64,000 nt of DNA, from assembly GCA_035762175.1 (NCBI GenBank), contig DASTPP010000333.1, positions 1-64,000 of the forward strand. Reading direction: 5' to 3'. Position 1 is the stretch's first letter. Each line of letters opens with the position of its first letter. This document shows positions 24,656-32,887 of this stretch, piece after piece. The DNA is from DASTPP01 sp035762175 (GTDB lineage: Bacteria > Myxococcota_A > Polyangia > Polyangiales > Polyangiaceae). The notes under the pieces are model-generated. The model did no database searches and had not been told where the DNA came from. It saw only the letters and a program-made list of their open reading frames with translations. A program made the position numbers and the translations under genes.

Positions 24656-25628
24656 GACACCTGACTCGCGGGCCCCCGAGGCCGCGCCCCCCGAACCGCC
24701 GACGCCCGCGCGATCGGGCACGGTGGCGCTCGCCGGCCGCTCGAACGTGGGCAAGAGCACCCTGCTGAACGCGCTGCTCGGCGAAGAGCTCTCGGTCGTC
24801 GCGCCGACGCCGCAGACCACGCGCGACGCCATCTTGGGCATCGTCTACCACCGCGACGCGCAGATCGGGGTGCTCGACACGCCGGGGCTGCACAAGCCGC
24901 GCACGCACCTCGGCAAGCGCATGAACGCCGAGGCGCGCGCGGCCGTCAACGACGCCGACCTCGTCGTGTTCGTCGCCGACCCGGTCGAGCGGGCGGGCGG
25001 CGAGCTGGCGGTGCACGAGGGCGACCGCACCTTGCTCGCCGACGTCGGCGCGGGCAAGCCGACGGTGCTCGCGCTCAACAAGATCGACCGGGTGCGGCCG
25101 CGCTCGCGCCTCTTGCCGCTGCTCGAAGAGTTCGCGAAGGTGCGCGACTTCGCGGCCTTCGTGCCCATCTCGGCCCGGCGCCGCGACGGGCTCGGGCGGC
25201 TGCTCGACGAGGTCGCCGCGCGCCTGCCCGAGCGGCCGCCGCTCTTCCCGCCGGACGAGCTCAGCGACCGGCCGCTGCGCTTTTTCGCCGCCGAGTTCGT
25301 GCGCGAGCAGATCTTGCGTGCCACGCGCGACGAGCTGCCCTACGTGGTCGCGGTGACCGTCGACTCGTTCACGGACGCGCCCTCGGGCGCGAAGATCGCG
25401 GCGACCATCCACGTCGAGCGCGAGGGGCAGAAGGGCATCTTGGTCGGCAAGGGCGGGGCGAAGCTGCGGGACATCGGCACGGCGGCGCGCGAGAAGATCG
25501 GGCGCTTCCTCGACCGGCCGGCGCACCTCTCGCTCTTCGTGCGCGTCGACCCCGGCTGGTCCGACGACCCGCGGGCGCTCGTCGACCTCGGCTACGGCTC
25601 GCGCCGCGACGGCGGGGGGTCGAAGTGA
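24654..25628 (+). CDS. era: GTPase Era
   Basis: This 324-residue essential GTPase binds the 3' end of 16S rRNA and helps assemble the 30S subunit. The GTPase motifs are G1 GRSNVGKST (residues 28-36; Ser where Pro is usual), switch TPQTTRD, G3 DTPG (75-78) and G4 NKID (142-145). The C-terminal KH domain carries GQKGILVGKGGAKLRDIG. The ATG at 24654 follows a GGAG sequence. An upstream open frame to 24243 is excluded because it is antisense to the divergent glycosyltransferase gene. Its stop overlaps the start of der (GTGA), so the two are translated as a unit. Confidence 0.95.
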   Translation: MTPDSRAPEAAPPEPPTPARSGTVALAGRSNVGKSTLLNALLGEELSVVAPTPQTTRDAILGIVYHRDAQIGVLDTPGLHKPRTHLGKRMNAEARAAVNDADLVVFVADPVERAGGELAVHEGDRTLLADVGAGKPTVLALNKIDRVRPRSRLLPLLEEFAKVRDFAAFVPISARRRDGLGRLLDEVAARLPERPPLFPPDELSDRPLRFFAAEFVREQILRATRDELPYVVAVTVDSFTDAPSGAKIAATIHVEREGQKGILVGKGGAKLRDIGTAAREKIGRFLDRPAHLSLFVRVDPGWSDDPRALVDLGYGSRRDGGGSK

Positions 25629-27040
25629 GCCGGCGCAAGCACCGGCCCGACGAGCCGCTCTTCCCGCCGGGGTCGCCCGAGAACGGCCCGCGCCCGATCG
25701 TGGCCGTGGTCGGCCGCCCGAACGTCGGCAAGAGCACGCTCTTCAACCGCCTGGCCGGCCGCCGCATCGCCATCGTGCACGACGAGCCCGGCGTCACGCG
25801 CGACCGGCACTACGCCGACGCCTGGTTCGGCGGGCGGGCCTACACGCTGGTCGACACCGGCGGCTTCGACCCCGAGAGCGACGACCCGATGCGCCAGGGC
25901 ATCGCCCGCCAGGTCGAGCTCGCGGTCGGCGAGGCCGACGTCATCGTCTGCGTCTTCGACGCCTCGACCGGCCTGGTCGACGCCGACCGCGTCGCCGTGC
26001 AGCTCTTGCGCAAGAGCGGCAAGCCCGTGCTCTACGTCGCCAACAAGGCCGACTCGCCGCGCGCCGAGGCCGAGGCGGCCGAGCTCTACCGCCTCGGCGT
26101 CGGCCAGCTCTTCGGCGTCAGCGCCCTGCACGGCCGGGGCGTCGGCGAGCTCGAGGCGGCGCTCATCGACGCGCTGCCGCCCGAAGAGCCCGCGCCGCCC
26201 GAGCCCGCCGAGGGCGAGGTCGAGCGGCCCCTGCGCGTCGCCATCATCGGCCGGCCGAACGCGGGCAAGAGCTCGCTCGTCAACCGCCTGGCCGGCGGCG
26301 AGCGCGTGCTCGTCGACGACCGCCCCGGCACGACGCGCGACGCCATCGACACGCTCGTCGAGCGCGACGGCAAGCGCTACGTGCTCGTCGACACGGCCGG
26401 CATCCGGCGCAAGTCGAAGGTGGCGAAAGAAGACAGCGTCGTCGAGGCCCAGAGCGTGCTGCACGCGATCCGGGCGCTCGAGCGCTGCGACGTCGCCCTG
26501 CTGATGGCCGACGCGTCCGAGGGCGTCGCCGAGCAGGACGCGAAGATCGTGGGCCTCGCCGTCGAGCGCGGGCGCGCGCTCGTCGTGGCGCTGAACAAGG
26601 CCGACCTCTTGACCGAGCCGAAGGCGGCCCAGAAGGCCGAGGAGGCCGCGCGCGAGAAGCTCTCGTTCGTGCCCTACGCGCCCGTCTGCGCGCTCTCGGC
26701 GCTCCGCGGCCGCGGCGTCGGCAACCTGATGCGCACCGTCGACCGCGTGGCCGAGGGCTACGCGAAGCGCGTGCCGACCGGCGAGCTCAACCGCTTCTTC
26801 GAGCAGGTGCTGCAGGCCCACCCGCCGCCGACCCAGGGCGGCAAGGCGCCGCGCCTCTACTACGTGACGCAGGCCTCGACCCGCCCGCCGCTCTTCGTCG
26901 TCATGACGAACGCGCCCGAGTCGATTCACTTCAGCTACCAGCGCTACGTCGTCAACCAGCTGCGCAAGGCCTTCGGCTTCGAGGGCGTGCCGATTCACGT
27001 CAAGTACAAGCCGCGCCGCAAGCACGTCTGGGACCGCTGA
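25625..27040 (+). CDS. der: ribosome-associated GTPase Der (EngA)
   Basis: The protein has 471 residues. Two tandem GTPase domains are present, with G1 motifs VVGRPNVGKSTLFNRL (from about 29) and IIGRPNAGKSSLVNRL (from about 207). The DTGG and DTAG G3 motifs and NKAD G4 motifs follow, and a C-terminal KH-like domain ends in KPRRKHVWDR. Der acts in assembly of the 50S ribosomal subunit. The GTG start overlaps the era stop (GTGA). The first domain is preceded by about 20 extra residues (SRRKHRPDEPLFPPG) that many Der proteins lack. A stop-enclosing hairpin separates it from the convergent mgtE. Confidence 0.95.
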   Translation: MSRRKHRPDEPLFPPGSPENGPRPIVAVVGRPNVGKSTLFNRLAGRRIAIVHDEPGVTRDRHYADAWFGGRAYTLVDTGGFDPESDDPMRQGIARQVELAVGEADVIVCVFDASTGLVDADRVAVQLLRKSGKPVLYVANKADSPRAEAEAAELYRLGVGQLFGVSALHGRGVGELEAALIDALPPEEPAPPEPAEGEVERPLRVAIIGRPNAGKSSLVNRLAGGERVLVDDRPGTTRDAIDTLVERDGKRYVLVDTAGIRRKSKVAKEDSVVEAQSVLHAIRALERCDVALLMADASEGVAEQDAKIVGLAVERGRALVVALNKADLLTEPKAAQKAEEAAREKLSFVPYAPVCALSALRGRGVGNLMRTVDRVAEGYAKRVPTGELNRFFEQVLQAHPPPTQGGKAPRLYYVTQASTRPPLFVVMTNAPESIHFSYQRYVVNQLRKAFGFEGVPIHVKYKPRRKHVWDR

Positions 27041-27079
27041 GCACCGGCCCCGCCCGCGCCCCGGGGCCGGCGCCGCTCA
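27038..27079. terminator. bidirectional hairpin between der and mgtE
   Basis: CCGGCCCC (27044-27051) pairs perfectly with GGGGCCGG (27063-27070). Outside it, TGAGC (27038-27042) pairs with GCTCA (27075-27079), which places both stop codons (der TGA, mgtE TCA in plus orientation) in the outer stem. Confidence 0.55.
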
Positions 27080-28468
27080 GTGCGCCGCCCCGCCCTTGGG
27101 CATCGCCGCCTCGATGACGTCGGCCATCAAGAAGCGCGCGACGTTGAAGTAGATGACGATGCCGAGCACGTCGACGAGGCTCGCGATGAAGGGCGCCGAG
27201 CTCGTCGCCGGGTCGAGCCGGAAGCGCCTGAGCGCGAAGGGCAGCATCGAGCCGACGACGCAGCCCATCATCACGATGCCGACCAGCGTGATGGCCACCA
27301 CGATCGCGAACTGCGTGCCGTCCTTCCACAGGAGGACGCGGATGAAGCCCACCACGGCCAGGACGACGCCGAGCACCGCGCCCTGGCCGAGCTCGCGGTA
27401 GAGCACGCGCCACCAGTCGCGCAGCTTGATCTCGCCGACGGCCATGCCCCGGATGATGAGCGACGACGACTGGCCGCCCGAGTTGCCCCCGGTCGACACG
27501 AGCAGCGGCACGTAGAAGGCGAGCGCCGTGATCGCCTCGAGCGCCTGGTCGTAGTAGCGCATCGCCGTGCTGGTGAAGAACTCGCCGACGAAGAGCACCA
27601 TCAGCCAGGTCGCGCGCTTGCGGATGAACGTCCAGAAGGTGGTCGCGAAGTAGGTGTCTTCGAGGGGCTCGACGGCGCCGAGCTTCTGCACGTCTTCGGT
27701 CTGCTCTTCGGTGAGCACGTCGATGACGTCGTCGACCGTGACGATGCCGAGCACCTTGCCCGCGTCGTCGACGACGGGCAAGGCGACCAGGTCGTACTTG
27801 GCCAGGCGCTTGGCGACGTCTTCCTGGTCCATCGTGGGGGCGACGGCGATGAGGTTGACGCGCGAGACCTCGCTGATGGGCGTCGGGGCCTCGGCGAGCA
27901 AGAGGTCGCGCAGCGAGGCGACGCCCACCAGGCGCCGCTCGGCGCTCAGGACGTAGACGTAGTGCACCGACTCGGCCTCGGGCGCGCGCCGGATGGCGTC
28001 GATGGCGTCTTGCACGCACAGGCCCGCCTGCACCGAGATGAAGTCGGTCGTCATCAGGCGCCCGGCCGAGTGCTCGGGCCACTTCTCGTGCTCGACGACC
28101 TCGACGGCCGCCTCGGGGTCGACCTTCTCGAGCTTGGCGAGGACCGCCTCGCTCATCTCGTCGTCGAGCGCCGAGAGCAGCTCGACCCGGTCGTCGACGG
28201 CCATCTCGGCCGCGATGTGCGCGACCGACTCGGGCCCCATCTCTTCGGCGATGGCCTCTTGCGTGTCGTCTTCGAGGCGCTCGAAGATGGTCGCGGCGTC
28301 TTCGGCCGCGATGCCCGACAAGATCTTCGCGGCCTCGGCCTCGGGGAACTCGGCCACCACGTCGGCGATGTCTTCGGGGTGCAGCTCTTCGAGCAGCCCC
28401 TTCACCGCCTCGGGGTTCTCTCGCAGGATCGCGCGGAGCTCGGGGCCGAGGAGGTAACCGACGCGCAT
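27077..28468 (-). CDS. mgtE: magnesium transporter MgtE
   Basis: This 463-residue inner-membrane Mg2+ channel has the standard MgtE order. The N-terminal superhelical domain (residues about 1-130, LEELHPEDIADVVAEFP) is followed by two CBS domains (about 130-255, LMTTDFISVQ ... DEEDVAKRL-like ... LGIVTVDDVIDVL). Five membrane helices follow from about 280 to the end, with the signature STGGNSGGQSSSLIIRG. In this family the cytosolic domains close the pore when Mg2+ is plentiful. I chose the ATG at 28468, since the upstream open frame encodes only Arg/Pro-rich sequence. It converges on der and follows dapE on the same strand after a 112-nt gap. Confidence 0.92.
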   Translation of the reverse strand: MRVGYLLGPELRAILRENPEAVKGLLEELHPEDIADVVAEFPEAEAAKILSGIAAEDAATIFERLEDDTQEAIAEEMGPESVAHIAAEMAVDDRVELLSALDDEMSEAVLAKLEKVDPEAAVEVVEHEKWPEHSAGRLMTTDFISVQAGLCVQDAIDAIRRAPEAESVHYVYVLSAERRLVGVASLRDLLLAEAPTPISEVSRVNLIAVAPTMDQEDVAKRLAKYDLVALPVVDDAGKVLGIVTVDDVIDVLTEEQTEDVQKLGAVEPLEDTYFATTFWTFIRKRATWLMVLFVGEFFTSTAMRYYDQALEAITALAFYVPLLVSTGGNSGGQSSSLIIRGMAVGEIKLRDWWRVLYRELGQGAVLGVVLAVVGFIRVLLWKDGTQFAIVVAITLVGIVMMGCVVGSMLPFALRRFRLDPATSSAPFIASLVDVLGIVIYFNVARFLMADVIEAAMPKGGAAH

Positions 28469-28580
28469 GCCACCGCGGTAAAGACCACAGATCGGCACGC
28501 CTGAAAAGCCCGAAGCGCGCCGCCCCGGCCGCCCCGCCCGGGCCGCGCGAGGCGGGCGACGCCGCCGGGGCGACTCGACC

Positions 28581-29729
28581 TCAGCCCCCGGGCGTCGGCG
28601 TCGGCCGGTCGCCCGGGCCGAGCGAGCCCAAAAAGCGCCGGAAGATGGCGAGCGATTCGTCGAGCAGCGGCAGGTGGGTCCACTCGTTGCGCTGGTGCGC
28701 CTGGGCGTTGGTGCCGGGGCCGAAGTTGACCGCCGGCACCCCGTGCCGGGCGAAGCGGGCGACGTCCGTCCAGGCTTGCTTCGGCTCGACGGCCGCCACC
28801 CCGGCCGCGCGCAGCTTCTCGACCAGGGGGTGTCGGGCGAAGGTCGGGGCCGAGGGGCTGATGTCGGCAAAGTCGACCTCGGCCCCCTCGCCCACCAGCT
28901 CGCGGACGTAGGCGCAGGCCCGCTCGGGCGTCGTGTTGGGGGTGAAGCGGTGGCTCAAGTTGAGCCGGAACTCGTCGGGGATCACGTTCCGGCCGCGGCC
29001 GCCCTCGGCCAGCGTGGCGCTGGTGACGCTCAGGTACGAGAGGTCGCCGTCGCGGTACTCGACGGGCGCGAGCGCGCCGAGGCGGGCGAGCAGCGGGGCG
29101 GCCTTGTGGATGGCGTTGTCGCCCTGCCAGGGCCGCGCGCTGTGGGCGGTGCGCCCGCGGAAGGTCACGCGCGCGTGCAGCGAGCCGTTGCAGCCGAGCT
29201 GCAGCCGGTTGTCGGAGGGCTCGAGGCAGACGGCCAGGTCTTGCCGGACGAGCTCGGGCTCGTTCTCGAGCACGACGCCGAGCTCGTTGTCGGCATAGGG
29301 CCCCTCTTCGCGCGAGTAGAAGACGAGCGTCAGGTCGCAGCCCCGGTACGCCTCGGGCTCGTCGAGCAGCGCCAGCATGATGGCGAGGCCCGACTTCATG
29401 TCGGCCGCGCCCGGCCCGTAAAGCCGCTCGCCCTCGACCCGGGGCGGGCCGTCGTGCTCGGTGCGCACGACGTCGAGGTGGCCGGCGAGCGCGACGCGCG
29501 GCCCCCCCGTGCCCGACGAGACGGGCACGACGAGCGAGTTGAGGTGGCGGCGCGGCGGCGCCGCGAGCTGCCGCCGGGCGAGCCGCTCGGCGACCGCGTC
29601 GCAGATCGGCCCCTCCTCGCCGATCGGCGAGGGGATGGAGCAGAGCCAGAGCAGCGTCTCGGCGAGCGGGGCGAGGCGCTCGGGCGGGGACGAGGTGGCG
29701 GCGGGCGGGGGCGAGGTGGGGGCGGTCAT
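28581..29729 (-). CDS. dapE: succinyl-diaminopimelate desuccinylase
   Basis: This 382-residue M20-family metalloenzyme cleaves N-succinyl-LL-diaminopimelate in lysine and peptidoglycan-precursor synthesis. Metal and catalytic motifs are visible: LAGHLDVV (His-x-Asp), YGPGAADMKSG (Asp ligand), FYSREEGPY (Glu-Glu catalytic/ligand pair) and a C-terminal His in NAQAHQRNEW. The sequence GRTAHSARPWQGDNAI belongs to the dimerisation domain. It lies 31 nt after dapD, so the two enzymes of the succinylase branch form an operon. The C-terminus ends in a short Pro/Gly tail. Confidence 0.9.
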   Translation of the reverse strand: MTAPTSPPPAATSSPPERLAPLAETLLWLCSIPSPIGEEGPICDAVAERLARRQLAAPPRRHLNSLVVPVSSGTGGPRVALAGHLDVVRTEHDGPPRVEGERLYGPGAADMKSGLAIMLALLDEPEAYRGCDLTLVFYSREEGPYADNELGVVLENEPELVRQDLAVCLEPSDNRLQLGCNGSLHARVTFRGRTAHSARPWQGDNAIHKAAPLLARLGALAPVEYRDGDLSYLSVTSATLAEGGRGRNVIPDEFRLNLSHRFTPNTTPERACAYVRELVGEGAEVDFADISPSAPTFARHPLVEKLRAAGVAAVEPKQAWTDVARFARHGVPAVNFGPGTNAQAHQRNEWTHLPLLDESLAIFRRFLGSLGPGDRPTPTPGG

Positions 29730-29760
29730 GGGGGCGTCGGGCGGGGCGTCGGCCGCGCGC

Positions 29761-30585
29761 TCAGGCCGGCACGCCGAAGTCGCGCAGCGCCGCGTTGAGC
29801 GAGACCTTGCGGTCGGTCGCCTCGGAGCGGCGGCCGATGATGAGGGCGCAGGGCACGCCGTACTCGCCCGCGGCGAAGCGCTTCGGGCGCACGCCGGGGA
29901 TGACCACGCTGCGCGCCGGGACGCGCCCGCGCAGCTCGACCGGCTCGGGCCCCGACACGTCGACGACGGGCGTGCTCGCCGTCAGCACGACGCCCGCCCC
30001 CAGCACCGCCTCGCGCTCGACCAGCACGCCGTCGACCACGACGCAGCGCGAGCCGACGAACACGCCGTCTTCGATGACGACGGGGCGCGCGCCCGGGGGC
30101 TCGAGCACGCCGCCGAGGCCCACGCCGCCCGAGAGGTGGCAGTCGCGGCCGACCTGCGCGCACGAGCCGACGGTCGCCCAGGTGTCGACCATCGTGCCCG
30201 CGCCGACCCGCGCCCCCACGTTGACGAAGCAGGGCATCAGGACGGCGCCCGCCTCGACGTGCGCCCCGTAGCGCACGATGGCGCCCGGCACCGCGCGCAC
30301 GCCCGCCGCGCCGTAGCCGCCCTTCAGCGGGATCTTGTCGAAGTACTCGAAGGGCCCCGCCTCGAGCCGCTCGGCCGGGCGCAGCGCGAAGTAGAGCAAG
30401 ATCGCCTGCTTGACCCAGGCGTGCACCCGCCAGCCCTCGGCCCCCGGCTCGGCGACGCGCAGCGAGCCGCCGTCGAGCCCGGCCATGGCGGCCTCGACGG
30501 CCGCGCGGTGCTCGGCCTGCGCGAGCAACGAGCGGTCTTCGAAGGCGGCTTCGACGAGGGGGCGGAGCGAGGCGGCGTCGGACAT
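29761..30585 (-). CDS. dapD: tetrahydrodipicolinate N-succinyltransferase
   Basis: The enzyme transfers succinyl from succinyl-CoA to tetrahydrodipicolinate, the step before the DAP aminotransferase and DapE. At 274 residues it has the normal length. Hallmarks are the N-terminal helical domain (VKQAILLYFALRP), the FEYFDKIPLKGG motif and a left-handed beta-helix of hexapeptide repeats (VMPCFVNVGARVGAGTMVDTWATVGSCAQVG in parts). It heads the dapD-dapE pair on the minus strand. A hairpin at 30601-30635 separates it from the lipoprotein gene upstream. Confidence 0.93.
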   Translation of the reverse strand: MSDAASLRPLVEAAFEDRSLLAQAEHRAAVEAAMAGLDGGSLRVAEPGAEGWRVHAWVKQAILLYFALRPAERLEAGPFEYFDKIPLKGGYGAAGVRAVPGAIVRYGAHVEAGAVLMPCFVNVGARVGAGTMVDTWATVGSCAQVGRDCHLSGGVGLGGVLEPPGARPVVIEDGVFVGSRCVVVDGVLVEREAVLGAGVVLTASTPVVDVSGPEPVELRGRVPARSVVIPGVRPKRFAAGEYGVPCALIIGRRSEATDRKVSLNAALRDFGVPA

Positions 30586-30600
30586 GACGCGCTCTTACGC

Positions 30601-30635
30601 GCGGCCAACGCCCGGGGCAAGCGCCCCGGGGCCGC
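30601..30635 (-). terminator. terminator-like hairpin between lipoprotein gene and dapD
   Basis: CCCGGGGC (30611-30618) pairs with GCCCCGGG (30623-30630), and GCGGC (30601-30605) pairs with GCCGC (30631-30635) outside it. It follows the lipoprotein stop directly (minus strand). There is no T-tract. Confidence 0.5.
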
Positions 30636-31019
30636 TCAGCAGCCGCCGCGGGCCTTGTACTTCTGGCCCGGGCAGCTCCCGCTCCCCTGGAAGGTCTTGC
30701 CGTCGCAGCCGCAGTAGGCGCGCAGATCTTTCGTGCAGGGCACGCTCGGCTGGCAGGTCCAGGCCTTGTCGCAGCCCTCCTCGCCGAGGCACATCTGCCC
30801 CGGGCCGCACTCGGCGCTCGAGCTGCACCCCTTCGGGCCGCCCGGCGGGGCGGTCGGCGCGCCCGCCTCGGCCTCGGGCGCGCCGGTCGACGACACGGGC
30901 GCCGCCCCGCCCGCGCCCTCCGTCGGGGGGGACGGCGCGGGCGGGTTCGCGCACGCGACGAGCGCGACGACGGCGGGGGCGGCGAACGAGGCGAAGCCGA
31001 AACGGGTCGGGCGGCGCAT
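30636..31019 (-). CDS. small cysteine-rich lipoprotein
   Basis: This 127-residue protein has a signal peptide ending in a lipobox (ALVA-C, Cys about 23), an Ala/Pro/Gly spacer and a C-terminal domain with ten cysteines (KGCSSSAECGPGQMC ... CTKDLRAYCGCDGKTF ... GGC). The YCGCDGKTF part resembles the core of Kazal-type inhibitor domains, and GPGQMC-type motifs occur in many myxobacterial disulphide-rich lipoproteins. It is probably surface or periplasmic. The function is unknown; protease inhibition is a possibility only. Confidence 0.75.
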   Translation of the reverse strand: MRRPTRFGFASFAAPAVVALVACANPPAPSPPTEGAGGAAPVSSTGAPEAEAGAPTAPPGGPKGCSSSAECGPGQMCLGEEGCDKAWTCQPSVPCTKDLRAYCGCDGKTFQGSGSCPGQKYKARGGC

Positions 31020-31365
31020 GGCCGACAGCAGAGCCCCCGACGCGCCCGCCCGTCAATCGAGGCGTGCGGGGCCCCGGACCGGCGTGCGGGGCCGCGGACG
31101 GGCGTGCGAGGCCGCGGACCGGCGTGCGAGGCCGCGGACCGGCGTGCGGGGCCGCGGACCGGCGTGCGGGGCCGCGGATCGCCGCCCCCTCGAGCCCGCC
31201 GGCGCCGAGCGCGTCGGCCCCCTCGGAGGGCGCGGCGGCCTCTCCGGCGAGCGAGCCGGCCCCGGGCGAGGCCGCCGCCTCGGCGGGCCCCGACGCCCGC
31301 CGGCCCCGCGGACTGGACTCGTACCGTCTTCTTCAACACCGCGCCGGCGCGCTAACGTCGCCGCC
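31020..31365. other. intergenic region with 20-bp repeat array
   Basis: This region lies between the divergent lipoprotein and hydrolase genes. It is dominated by the six-copy array at 31061-31180. The following 180 bases are GC-rich without a convincing gene; frames across them encode Ala/Pro/Arg low complexity. No clear sigma-70 promoter was seen. Confidence 0.5.
31061..31180. repeat. six tandem 20-bp repeats
   Basis: The unit GGCGTGCGGGGCCGCGGACC starts at 31061, 31081, 31101, 31121, 31141 and 31161, with only one or two changes per copy (for example GGCCCC in the first and GCGAGG in the third and fourth). Since 20 is not a multiple of three, the array is unlikely to be coding. The repeats at 1-200 of the window share the CCGCACGCC word on the other strand. 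Confidence 0.9.
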
Positions 31366-32361
31366 GTGCTGGACGACGCCCCCCCTCCGCCCTCGGTACC
31401 CCGCGACGCGCCCCCGGCGCCGCCCGACGACGGGGCCGCCGGCCGGGCGCCGGGCCCCGGCGGGCCGCTCGGGGCGCCCGTGGCGATCGTGGTGCCCCTC
31501 TGCGCCCCCGACGGCGCGCGCGCCGAGGGGCGCCTTTACCTCGCCGAGGGGCCGGTGCTCGCGGGCGTCGTGCTCACGCCCGCGATGGGCGTCGCGGCGC
31601 GCTACTACGACGCCTTCGCCTCCGAGCTCGCGTCGCTCGGCCTGACGGTGCTGGTCGCCGAGCTGCGCGGCATCGCGACGAGCTCGGTGCGGGCCGGGCG
31701 CGCCGTCGACTTCGGCTACTACGAGCTCGCCGCGCTCGATCTGCCCGCGGCGCTCGCCGCGCTGCGCGAGCGCTGCCGGGGCGTGCCGATCTTTCTGGCC
31801 GGGCACAGCCTCGGCGGGCAGATCTCGCTGCTCTTCGCGGCGCTCTTTCCGGGCGAGGTCGCGGGCGTGGCGCTGATGGCCTCGGGCTCGCCCCACTACC
31901 TCGGCTGGCCGGCCGGCGTCCGCCTCGGCGTGCTCGGCGTCTTCGGCCTGCTCACGCGCATCAGCCGGGGGCTCGGCTACCTGCCCGGGCGCGCGCTCGG
32001 CTTCGGCGGCCGCGAGGCGCGGCGGCTCATCGCCGAGTGGGCGGCCTGGGGCCGCACCGGCCGGCTCGAGCCGCGCGGCGCGCCCCCGGCGCTCGACCGG
32101 GCGTTCGCGCAGATCGATCTGCCGGTCTTGTCGCTCTCGTTCGGCGGCGACCGCTGGGCGCCCTTCGGCCCGATCGAAGAGCTCTTGGCGATGGTGCCCC
32201 GGGCGCCGAAGACGCGCGTGCACTTTCGGCGCGGCGCGCTCGGCGCCCCGGTCGATCACTTTCGCTGGGCCAAGCACCCGGCGCGGCCGGCGCGCGCCCT
32301 GGCCGACTGGGCCCTCGACGCGGCCGTGCGAGGCGGCGCGGGGCGAGCGCCCCGATCGTGA
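31366..32361 (+). CDS. alpha/beta hydrolase
   Basis: This 331-residue alpha/beta-fold hydrolase starts at the GTG at 31366. The nucleophile elbow is GHSLGG (residues 146-151, Ser148). An oxyanion region follows the first strand (GVVLTPAMGVAARYYDAFA). A likely catalytic Asp lies in LSFGGDRWAPFGP, and the His in VDHFRWAKHP. It resembles the group annotated as predicted alpha/beta hydrolases of the serine aminopeptidase/lysophospholipase type. The substrate is unknown and no signal peptide is seen. The upstream frame is open through the 20-bp repeats but is not coding. The stop codon lies in the first GATCGTGA motif of the following low-GC region. Confidence 0.8.
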   Translation: MLDDAPPPPSVPRDAPPAPPDDGAAGRAPGPGGPLGAPVAIVVPLCAPDGARAEGRLYLAEGPVLAGVVLTPAMGVAARYYDAFASELASLGLTVLVAELRGIATSSVRAGRAVDFGYYELAALDLPAALAALRERCRGVPIFLAGHSLGGQISLLFAALFPGEVAGVALMASGSPHYLGWPAGVRLGVLGVFGLLTRISRGLGYLPGRALGFGGREARRLIAEWAAWGRTGRLEPRGAPPALDRAFAQIDLPVLSLSFGGDRWAPFGPIEELLAMVPRAPKTRVHFRRGALGAPVDHFRWAKHPARPARALADWALDAAVRGGAGRAPRS

Positions 32362-32887
32362 TCGATGATGTCACGACACCAAGGGTCGATTCTTGGTTTT
32401 GGCCGTACAAACATCACGAACCAACGGCGCTGATGTTACAAAAAAGCCCTTTGACGCCACGATCGAAGGCATTCACGATTCTCTTGCCGACCATGAGGCC
32501 AGCATCGAAGGGTCGAGCCAAGAGATCGTGACCGTTTGCGCTACGATGGCAAAGGTCTAGCCTTGCGATCGTGACCTACTGTGCTTAGAGCGCCCCGGCT
32601 CAGCCTTTCGATCGTGACACTTTCGCGCGGCATCGCTGGGCTCGCGGCGGCCTCGTCGCGGGGGCGCGAGCCCGGGGCGAGGTGCCGGGCTCGTCGCGCC
32701 GCCCGACGAGCGCCCGGCGCCGCTCGGAGGCGAACGCGTCGTGGGGGCGGGGGGCGAGGGCTGGCGTCGGGTCGCGTCGTCGCGGTCGTGCGCTCGGGCG
32801 CCGGCGGCGTCGGGGACGCGGCGGCGGCGCCGGGGCCTGTCATTTCCTTTTCTTTGTCGCCGGCACGCGGTACCCCAAGGGGTAGCC
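32362..32887. other. low-GC intergenic island followed by dnaX leader
   Basis: This is a 526-bp region without a supported gene. Bases about 32370-32620 are close to 54% GC by hand count of three full lines, against roughly 75-80% around it. The island begins with the dyad TCGTGA-N9-TCACGA right at the hydrolase stop and contains the phased repeats described at 32508-32619. The rest, to 32887, is again GC-rich and leads to the dnaX start. I looked for a 4.5S RNA, often found next to dnaX, and for tRNA-like arms and saw neither. Confidence 0.6.
32508..32619 (+). repeat. three 26-bp direct repeats at 43-bp spacing
   Basis: AAGGTCTAGCCTTGCGATCG followed by TGACC at 32551-32576 recurs in variant form at 32508-32533 and 32594-32619. 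The shared word GATCGTGAC is at 32524, 32567 and 32610. A further decayed copy may end at 32492. The 17-bp segments between copies are unrelated. Confidence 0.7.

Noticed and set aside
31061..31180. CRISPR array (here, at 8876-9027, or at 32508-32619)
   Set aside because: The 20-bp and 51-bp units are contiguous without spacers. The 26-bp units have only 17-bp gaps and imperfect copies. No cas genes are present.
32362..32887. Possible 4.5S RNA, tRNA or replication origin upstream of dnaX
   Set aside because: No GGAAGGAAGCAGCC-like signature, no tRNA arms and no DnaA-box-like TTATCCACA sequence were seen.
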